This document shows positions 54,127 to 60,000 of a stretch of DNA of 60,000 nt, piece by piece (the stretch's first letter is position 1; each line of letters begins with the position of its first letter). The notes beneath the pieces are model-generated. The model did no database searches. It was not told the DNA's origin and was given only the letters and a program-made list of their open reading frames with translations. The position numbers and the translations under genes are program-made. Source of the stretch: Takakia lepidozioides (taxonomy: Eukaryota > Streptophyta > Takakiopsida > Takakiales > Takakiaceae); the NCBI GenBank assembly GCA_030704615.1, contig CM060733.1, positions 7,442,001 to 7,502,000 on the forward strand, written 5' to 3'.

Positions 54127-55389
54127 GGGGGAAGTGACTGGGGTGCTGACTGGGTAAATCAGCCAGAGATTCTGACGTATAATGCTTATATTCTTTTCAA
54201 ATATAGAATATTATGTTGATTCTGCTCAATCTAGCTTGAACTAATGGAATTTTAGATGTTGCAGATGATTGCATGCATAGCTAGAAATTCGTCACTCCAA
54301 ATCTCTCCCATCGACAACAGATTATTGAAAAAACATCCTTGCTAGAGGGTGATGCGATCATTGTTTGGACTTTGTGTCGTCGCATTAATTCCTCAATATA
54401 AGCAACTCATGCATATCAACACTTGACGCATTGCTTGTGGATGGAGTCATGGTAGTGCTATCTCATATGTCGACACTTGGCTCACTTGGGTGACGCTAAT
54501 CCCCCCCAAAAAAATAGTGCAGTGATATTTATCATTAGTACATCGAGGGTAATAGGGCCCACCCCCGAGAGGGGGTAGTAGCCGCAAGGCGAAGTGGCTC
54601 TTAGTTACGCCCGCTTAGGCCGGAGTCTTCTTCTTCTTCTTCTTCATAGAGGGTAATTTGCTATTTCATTGGACACTATAATCTTCACACTATTGTGGAC
54701 CCAAATAGTCTAATTTCCACTTACAATGATAGGAGGTGGTAGTGCAAGGGACAAATAGGCATTTTGAAGTATACTTTGGATTTCTTTATTTTCATAACTT
54801 GTGTGGAAGTAACGAATGTTATAGATGGGATGAGAAGCGGGTTGAAGACTTCATGCTATCATTTGAGCTCTTTGGTCAACTTTGCTTTGCGGTAGAGGAG
54901 GGTGGGAGCTTGAAGAAAGCTGAGACAAAGTTTTGTGTAAAGGATGAACCAATCAAAACAAAATGGAGGGGCTAAGTTGTTTTTCTTTTTGGTGGGGGGA
55001 GGGGGGGTGCGTGCTAAGGTATGGGGCTAACGTTTGCATACTAGATTTGTGGTAATTGCTCTCATTGATTGTGAGGGATTCTATGGCAAGGCAATGGGAA
55101 CATAAGAGAGCATTGAGAAGTGGGGTGATATAAAGAAGAGGTTGAATATATTTTAGATGGATATGTATCTGAATTATAGGTTTGGAATATTGTTACCTAT
55201 TGAAAATTCACGAGTGTGATATCTATTACCCAATACATTGAAAATGAATTGTTTGAAGTAACCTCCAGATGTGTTATATTGAATTGGATGTTGTGTGTGT
55301 GTGATGTTAAATATACGCATATGTTATAAGATGACAATTTGTTTGGTCACTCTGATAAAGTTCGTGTAAAGTTAATGTATATCTAGAAT
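54127..55389. other. Outer flank of copia, no gene recognised
   Basis: AT-rich sequence with short frames only. It lies outside the copia LTR and, before the inversion, lay next to 58565. A GTGTGTGT tract is at about 55291. The one longer plus frame (54736-54975) has no family resemblance that I know. Confidence 0.5.
54548..54650. mobile_element. Short retroposon-like tail with (CTT)n
   Basis: A compact GC-rich block (GGGCCCACCCCCGAGAGGGGG, then CCGCAAGGCGAAGTGGCTCTTAG and CGCCCGCTTAGGCCGGAGTC) ends in CTTCTTCTTCTTCTTC. Read on minus it would be a (GAA)n-tailed or headed short interspersed element. Assigned only on composition and the simple-repeat end. Confidence 0.35.
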
Positions 55390-55746
55390 TGTTGGAAATC
55401 AACTCCTTACCAAGTTACTACTACTCAGAGTTACTGTGATGACAAGTCAGGCTTCCATAATAGCAGTGCTAACAAGTCACAGTTAATAAGCCAGTTAGCT
55501 AAAAGATAGCTAAAGTTAGCTTCAGTTATTAGTGACTCAAGTCATTGTACCAGAATAGCAGGTGGAGATAAATTAAGTAAAAGCATGAAGTTATGCTACA
55601 GTTATCTCATCTATTCTTGGATTGGACTTTGAGTATAAATAGGGAGAGCTCGGAGGGTGGACACATAGCTTATTGTGGTCCTATGGTTGGGTGAAGAGTT
55701 CTCAGTAATCAATTCATCTTTTATCTCTATTCTCTGTCGAATTCCA
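55390..55746 (+). repeat. Copia LTR (now inverted relative to its gag)
   Basis: A 357-bp LTR with TGTTGGAA...TTCCA ends. It contains a TATA box (TATAAAT at 55634-55640) about 110 bases before its end, as expected for the U3/R boundary. A partner LTR is not visible in the window. Confidence 0.82.
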
Positions 55747-55749
55747 ATA

Positions 55750-55761
55750 TGGTATCAGAGC
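55750..55761 (+). promoter_or_regulatory. Copia primer-binding site (initiator tRNA-Met)
   Basis: TGGTATCAGAGC three bases after the LTR end. The following leader (55762-55836) ends where MULE-A enters. The gag start lies on the other side of MULE-A near 4030. Confidence 0.92.
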
Positions 55762-55836
55762 GAGGTTTTGTCTAAGAGATAGAGGGAGATGAGTATTTGA
55801 TTTACAACCTATAGGCTTGACTGCTTGGTGTTAAAG

Positions 55837-55990
55837 CAGGGACGTCTCGGCGTGAGCCTGGTGGCGTGAGCGCAGTTGCGCTCACGCCACATCACCTTGA
55901 ACGAACGCCATGTCACCGGGCTCACTCCACGTCACCGAGCTTAAAAGCTACGTCAACGCGCGCCAATTAAGAAGCAGACTGTATTTCCGC
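55837..55990. repeat. MULE-A right terminal repeats
   Basis: The region holds GGCGTGAGCCTGGTGGCGTGAG, GCGCAGTTGCGCTCACGCCAC and several CCACGTCACC blocks. It aligns with the reverse of 37075-37203. Confidence 0.85.
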
Positions 55991-57404
55991 AGAAGAGCAC
56001 CCTCAACCGCGGAAACAAGTTCGACGAAATAATAAAAGGACGTGGTCATCCCCACCTGAAAGCAACAATTGAATGCAGGATGTATGAATGTAGAGTGGAT
56101 GAGAAATATATGGATATGTGGGAACAATGCAAGCGAAGATGAATGTGGGATGGATGTTGAATGGTGGAAAACATTCTTGAATGGAGGATGCATGAATACA
56201 CAATAGATGAATGCACAATGGATATGACATGAGTGTGAGGGGTTGAGGGGATGGATTCATGAAGATTGACATTTGAATCCGAGTAGATTGTTTGAATCAC
56301 CTTTTTTTCTGCCGGAACAAATGCAATGAGGCAAGGGAATTCAATGAGTTCCGAATAGGATATAAATTGAACAGAAAGAATGCGAAGTTCAGTCTGATCC
56401 AGAGTCAGTACAATGTATCCCCGCGTCCACTGCATCCAAGTCCAAGAATTTCAGAACTCCGGATCTACGATGGCTACTCATGCGATCGGGCAATAAGAAG
56501 TCAGGGGATAGAGCCTCGGCCATTTCAAATGCCACTGCTTCGGCATAGACAGGAAGCACAAAAGTGGAAAGGGGACTGTCGAAAACAGTCTCGGCACAAA
56601 TGGGGGTTTCTCCTAAAGATCCATCGCTGCCGTTCCTGCAAGTCAAAGCATGATAAAAGTTATTACTGCAATTTTGATGTATGCAAAATTGAACAAGCAC
56701 CCAAATTGGAATGACATTTCCATGGCCGACTTACTCACATGAGAAGTCGTTGTCCATTTTCTTATCCTCGGTATCCTCATCATTTCTGATTTGAATTTGT
56801 TCGGTCTGTGTGCCAGACGTAGAGCCAGACACAAGAGGGAGGAGGACACTCTTGAATAGTTTGGTGTCGCCCTCCATGCCAAAAAGGCTTCTCCCACCAA
56901 CCTTGCAAGCACACCTGCTAAGACAAAAAGCCTCAATAAGGTTGTAGAGGATGCAAAATCGGATGCAAACTGGAAGACCTTCGGAATGGAAACAATATTG
57001 AACCAACGAACCTGTGGATAGTGTGAGATCGACCACCCTTGCAAAATGGTGGCTGCATGACTCCAAGAGCGTCTGCATGAACGTTGGGGTTCTCTTCCTT
57101 ACACCTCTCCACGGAAACCCGTCTGGTCTTTTGGCTGTCTGACTGGAGTGCATGAAATTGTACAGCATGTTATCCACATGCGGTTCATATGGGGGGTTGA
57201 CAAAACACCCCTGGTCGGAAATTTCAAAGTTGCGAACGGATGAAGGTGTTTTGGAAGTGCGAATCCGCCTCAGGCAGATTGCCTCAAACATCCTTGTCTG
57301 ACAAAGACGCAAGGTAGGAGTGAGACATAGAAATTCGAAAGAAATTCTAGCAGAGGAAAGAACAGAACATGGACTGCAAATGTAAACTACAATGGAATGT
57401 TTTT

Positions 57405-57428
57405 GTGATGATCGGTGCCGATCATCAC
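57405..57428. repeat. Class-A palindrome in intron 7, MULE-A
   Basis: Arm GTGATGAT, core CGGTGCCG, arm ATCATCAC: perfect arms. It is the only site in the 3' half of the gene and lies in intron 7 (57298-57504), matching 35490-35513 of MULE-B. Confidence 0.95.
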
Positions 57429-58338
57429 ATATGGTGGTAGAGCAAGCCAGCAGAAACAACTGAAAATACATTGGGAAACAGTTCAGAGTAGGGCGGTGCC
57501 ATACCAGCTGTCCAGGGCAACCACCTTTCAGAAGGTACAGGATGTTCACACAATTCCCTGTCCTCAGAATTTCGAACCCAGACGACTTTAGGTATGATGC
57601 CAGACCCCTACGACTATCCTTATCACATGACTGGAAGAGCAAAAGCGTTCCTGCATCTGAAAGGAAATTATTGCAGAAGCCGAATACCCAACTCCAGTAG
57701 TTCTCATCGAATTTGTTCCAAGATGGAGTCTTTCCCTTTGGAGGAACGTCGGGGACAGGTAGGCCGTCTGGGATGTCAAGGATGACCATGTCAGCGGCAA
57801 AGGGTTTTTGAACACCGCATACGAATGAGGGACCATTGCTCACCTGCAGCATACCGGTATAATTTCAAGTCAAACAGAAATTAGGGTCCCAATAGAAACC
57901 ATCATCTACATTGGCATACACAAAATTCGAAAGTCCCATGTGAAGAGGAAGATTATTACCAGATTAAGAAATGAAATCATGTTATCCCAAGTTGGTGATG
58001 GCACCCCCGAGTAACTCTTTCTCCGAGTCTCCATCATCGCCAGCCATCCCTCATTCACAATCTTGATCTGCCCTGCCAAGTTCGCACGGGAAGGGTGTGG
58101 CTTGGCATCGAATGGACATTGAACAGTGAGGGTGTACCTCCCAGCGGTCTCATCTTTCTCCTTGTCCTTCGCCTTCTCCTTCCCCTTAGCCTTCTCCTTC
58201 TCTTTGTCCTTAGGCTTCCCAGGTGACTTGGCTACTACCTCCGGAGCCTTTGGATCTTTCCCCTTTCGACCTGCCTTCCTGCCTTTCTGTGGAGTTGCCT
58301 GCGCGTCTGGCTCCTTGGCGGCCAATGAAGCAATGTTC

Positions 58339-58343
58339 CTCTG
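58339..58343. repeat. 5-bp target duplication of gypsy-2 (right copy, inverted)
   Basis: CTCTG, the complement of CAGAG at 12776-12780, directly before the LTR terminus TGTCGCGG. Confidence 0.92.
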
Positions 58344-58564
58344 TGTCGCGGCCCTTTGCCTTGAGGGCAGGGGGTCGGGACACATGAGGGGCTGCCCCTG
58401 TGGTGGGGGCAGCGGCAGCGATAGGTATGGGGGGCTGAAGCACCCTTGAGTGCCCAAGGCACTGAAGGAGGTGGAGGCGCTCACTAGGTGGAGCCCCGCA
58501 CACCGGGTTGCGGTGGGGGTGGCTCCACAAGGGGTGGTGGTAGCTTAGCCGGACTTAGTGGGGG
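58344..58564 (+). repeat. gypsy-2 5' LTR, second part (inverted)
   Basis: Reverse complement of 37681-37896 with about three substitutions. It ends at a GGGGG run (58560-58564), the inversion breakpoint. Confidence 0.95.
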
Positions 58565-58790
58565 TAGAAAAGGAGAAAAATAGAAAGAAAAAGAAGAAAG
58601 AAAAAGTAATCCGACAACATTGAATCCCAGTCACCTCCAAAAAAGAAAAGAAAGAAAAAGGAAAAATAATTGGACAAAGTGTGGCAGTGAATCCCAGTCA
58701 CTGTTACGTCCAAAGAAGAAAATAAAAAAAAAGAAAGAAAAAGAAGAAAGGAAAACTAATCGGACAGTGTGAGTCACTGACCCGTAGTTT
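58565..58790. repeat. Purine-rich tandem repeat
   Basis: Units of about 70 bases combine GAATCCCAGTCAC(C/T) with AGAAAGAAAAAGAAG stretches and TAATCGGACA(A/G)TGTG (at 58606, 58664 and 58757). No gene. Confidence 0.75.
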
Positions 58791-59636
58791 AGTGACGCCA
58801 GTTTTTTTTTTTTTTCATATTTCCAAAATCGCTGGCGGGGCCAGCTGTGAATTCTACCCAGTGCCCATGAGAATATTGAGGTGACAGAGTTAAAAAAGTG
58901 GCTATATTCCAGGTGACACGTTTTAACTGGTGCACGTTGGCAAGATTAGGCTCCTGAAATTTATAAACTGGTGCCCAATAATTCCCTTGTATGTACAAGT
59001 AGCTGACCGAGTTTGGGCCAGGTCAAAACTTCGAATAAATCCAGAAACTTAATAAAATTTTATAACAGTATAAATAAGGCCTTCAAAGATCCCTACCTTG
59101 CCGGGTTGGGATTGTGGACATGTCAGCGCCTGCGTATAGATTAGTCATCCCCTGACCATCCATATCTGCGCCTCCAATCGCCTACACCCACCTGCCCACA
59201 TCCAATCTGCAACCGTAGATCCTTTTCTTTTGCTCGGACGAACACAAACAAGGCGGGCGGACACCACCATGACCCGCATTAACTTATTGTATTCCTAGGA
59301 ACGCTCACGGTTATCACAATATGTCCAAATATATATCTTTTCAAGGGAATCCTGACTCGCGACGGCTAGAGGGATCGAACCCCCGATCCACATGCCAATG
59401 CCAACCATGCCGAAAAGCTAAGTTAAATTCTTTTTTGTCTTTGGGGGTTCTGTTTTCTGTTTTGTACTTTTAAGAGAATCTATCCATTTCATTTGAAAGG
59501 CATACTTCATTACTTGCTAGGATGAGAAATGGATGAATAACCCGCATTAAAATTAGCTCACTCATATGTGCAACTAATCCCACTGGCCGTGCCATTATCT
59601 TCTTATATTTTGCCGCATTTATTTTTTAATTATTTT
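58791..59636. other. Non-coding flank with tRNA-like SINE fragment
   Basis: No reading frame is recognised. On minus at about 59352-59420 there is a tRNA-like block (TTAGCTTTTCGGCATGG, then GGGGGTTCGATCCC) with A-box and B-box resemblance, perhaps a SINE head. A T run is at 58802-58816. Confidence 0.4.
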
Positions 59637-59929
59637 AGAAGCACTTGAGTTTCTATTCATTTTATTCAAGAAAATATTCAATGTTCAGGACAAAAACCCA
59701 GAACATGAGCTAATATGTATTAAAAGTAAAATTTGCCTAAGAAAAAAAGTTCTGCTGATTCTGTGCATTATACTTTAGAAGCACTTGAGTTTCTATTCAT
59801 TTTATTCATGAAAATATTCAATGTTCAAGACAAAAAATCCAGAAAAAAACGATAAAAAGGGGAATATGAGTTAATATGTATTAAAAGTAAAATTTGCTTA
59901 AGAAAAAAGGTTCTGCTGATCCTGTGCAT
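59637..59929. repeat. 140-bp direct repeat, two units
   Basis: TTTAGAAGCACTTGAGTTTC starts near 59635 and again near 59775. The following sequence (CATTTTATTCA(A/T)GAAAAT, then AATATGTATTAAAAGTAAAA) is repeated with a short purine-rich insertion in the second unit. AT-rich, no coding. Confidence 0.9.
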
Positions 59930-60000
59930 TGGGCCGTGGGTCTGGGGTTCAATCCCCTATGTTCGTTTCGTCTTCCTTCGGTGGTGGCTCAGAAAGGGTG
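59930..60000. other. Window edge, tRNA B-box-like string
   Basis: GGTCTGGGGTTCAATCCCC at about 59938-59956 looks like a tRNA T-arm (pol III B box). No A box is recognisable in the preceding AT-rich repeat, so no tRNA gene is called. Confidence 0.3.

Larger units (their letters stand above)
55837..58338. mobile_element. MULE-A, right part (inverted)
   Basis: From the terminus CAGGGACGTCTCGGCGTGAGC at 55837, through subterminal repeats (55837-55990), a simple-repeat flank (56040-56280) and the 3' half of the ParB-MTase gene, to the gypsy-2 target duplication. It completes MULE-A once gypsy-2 is removed and the inversion reversed. Confidence 0.9.
56389..58343 (-). pseudogene. ParB-MTase gene, 3' part, MULE-A
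   Basis: Continues the gene interrupted at 12780. Exon 6 remainder 58343-57960 starts QRNIASLAAKEPDAQATPQK and carries the Lys/Glu-rich linker (KEKEKAKGKEKAKDKEKD). Exon 7 57843-57505 has the motif IV position ADMVILDIPDGLPVPD and FLSDAGTLLLFQ. Exon 8 57297-57012 ends ARVVDLTLSTG. Exon 9 (about 56914-56735) lacks 10 bases just after motif I, shifting the frame. Exon 10 ends FLDLDAVDAGIHCTDSGSD with a stop at 56389. Exons 7 and 8 have exactly the lengths of MULE-B and MULE-C (339 and 286). Confidence 0.9.
54127..58564. other. Inverted segment (4.4 kb)
   Basis: Flipping this block restores three separate continuities: the gypsy-2 5' LTR (54126 to the inverse of 58560), the ParB-MTase exon 6 with its CAGAG duplication, and the copia leader on both sides of MULE-A on one strand. 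It also joins a CCCAGTCAC-TTCC...GAAAAGG unit to the similar tandem units at 58622 onward. Both breakpoints lie in runs of five G or C. It post-dates gypsy-2. Confidence 0.9.

Noticed and set aside
58126-58449. Antisense frame of 107 codons on plus
   Set aside because: It is the complement of the Lys/Glu-rich linker of ParB-MTase exon 6 continued into the gypsy-2 LTR.
59938-59956. Possible tRNA gene at the window end
   Set aside because: Only a T-arm-like string is present; no acceptor or D arm, and the sequence runs out of the window.

Overview
The window looks like nuclear DNA of a plant-lineage (streptophyte) eukaryote, most likely a streptophyte alga such as a charophyte. The evidence is intron-rich genes with plant-type GT-AG splice sites, chromovirus and copia retrotransposons primed by initiator tRNA-Met, a Ty3/gypsy element carrying a cytosine DNA methyltransferase (retrotransposon-borne DNMTs have been reported in streptophyte algae and dinoflagellates), and captured exon fragments that resemble plant RPS18 and LUC7. 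The species assignment is inference. I see no intact single-copy host gene. Almost everything is transposable element, inserted element within element.

Layers, from outside in: (1) a Ty1/copia element (gag-protease remnant 2990-4084 on minus; its LTR and primer site now at 55390-55761). (2) MULE-A, a Mutator-like DNA transposon inserted in the copia leader (4085-12780 plus 55837-58338). (3) A chromodomain Ty3/gypsy element (gypsy-2) inserted in an exon of MULE-A with a 5-bp target duplication CAGAG (12781 to about 58564). (4) MULE-B (12823-37203) inserted in the 3' LTR of gypsy-2 with 9-bp duplication AAGTCATAG, and MULE-C (43147-53341) inserted in the gag of gypsy-2 with 9-bp duplication CCAAAAGGC. 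(5) gypsy-1 (14639-26635), a Ty3/gypsy element with a DNMT domain and a PHD finger, sitting inside MULE-B. A later inversion of about 54127-58564 split the 5' LTR of gypsy-2 and flipped the right end of MULE-A and the copia LTR.

The remarkable component is the MULE family. Each copy carries two divergent genes: a MULE transposase (zinc-cluster N-terminus, CxxHW block, SWIM C-terminus) and a 10-exon gene of about 1,170 codons. That second gene joins a ParB/sulfiredoxin-like domain to a beta-class (motif IV before motif I) amino-methyltransferase-like domain, in which the catalytic motif reads DIPD in every copy.

The introns of this ParB-methyltransferase gene hold clustered 24-bp palindromes built as 8-bp arm + 8-bp core + 8-bp arm. 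The core is related in all copies (CG, four bases, CG) but the arms are specific to each copy. In MULE-C the palindrome has been amplified into a 28-unit, 116-bp satellite in the place of intron 1. I propose that these are recognition sites co-evolving with the element-encoded ParB-MTase protein.

All gene copies here carry at least one lesion, and no copy keeps an intact transposase core, so this nest is probably not autonomous. Some single-base frameshifts in otherwise young elements could be assembly errors.
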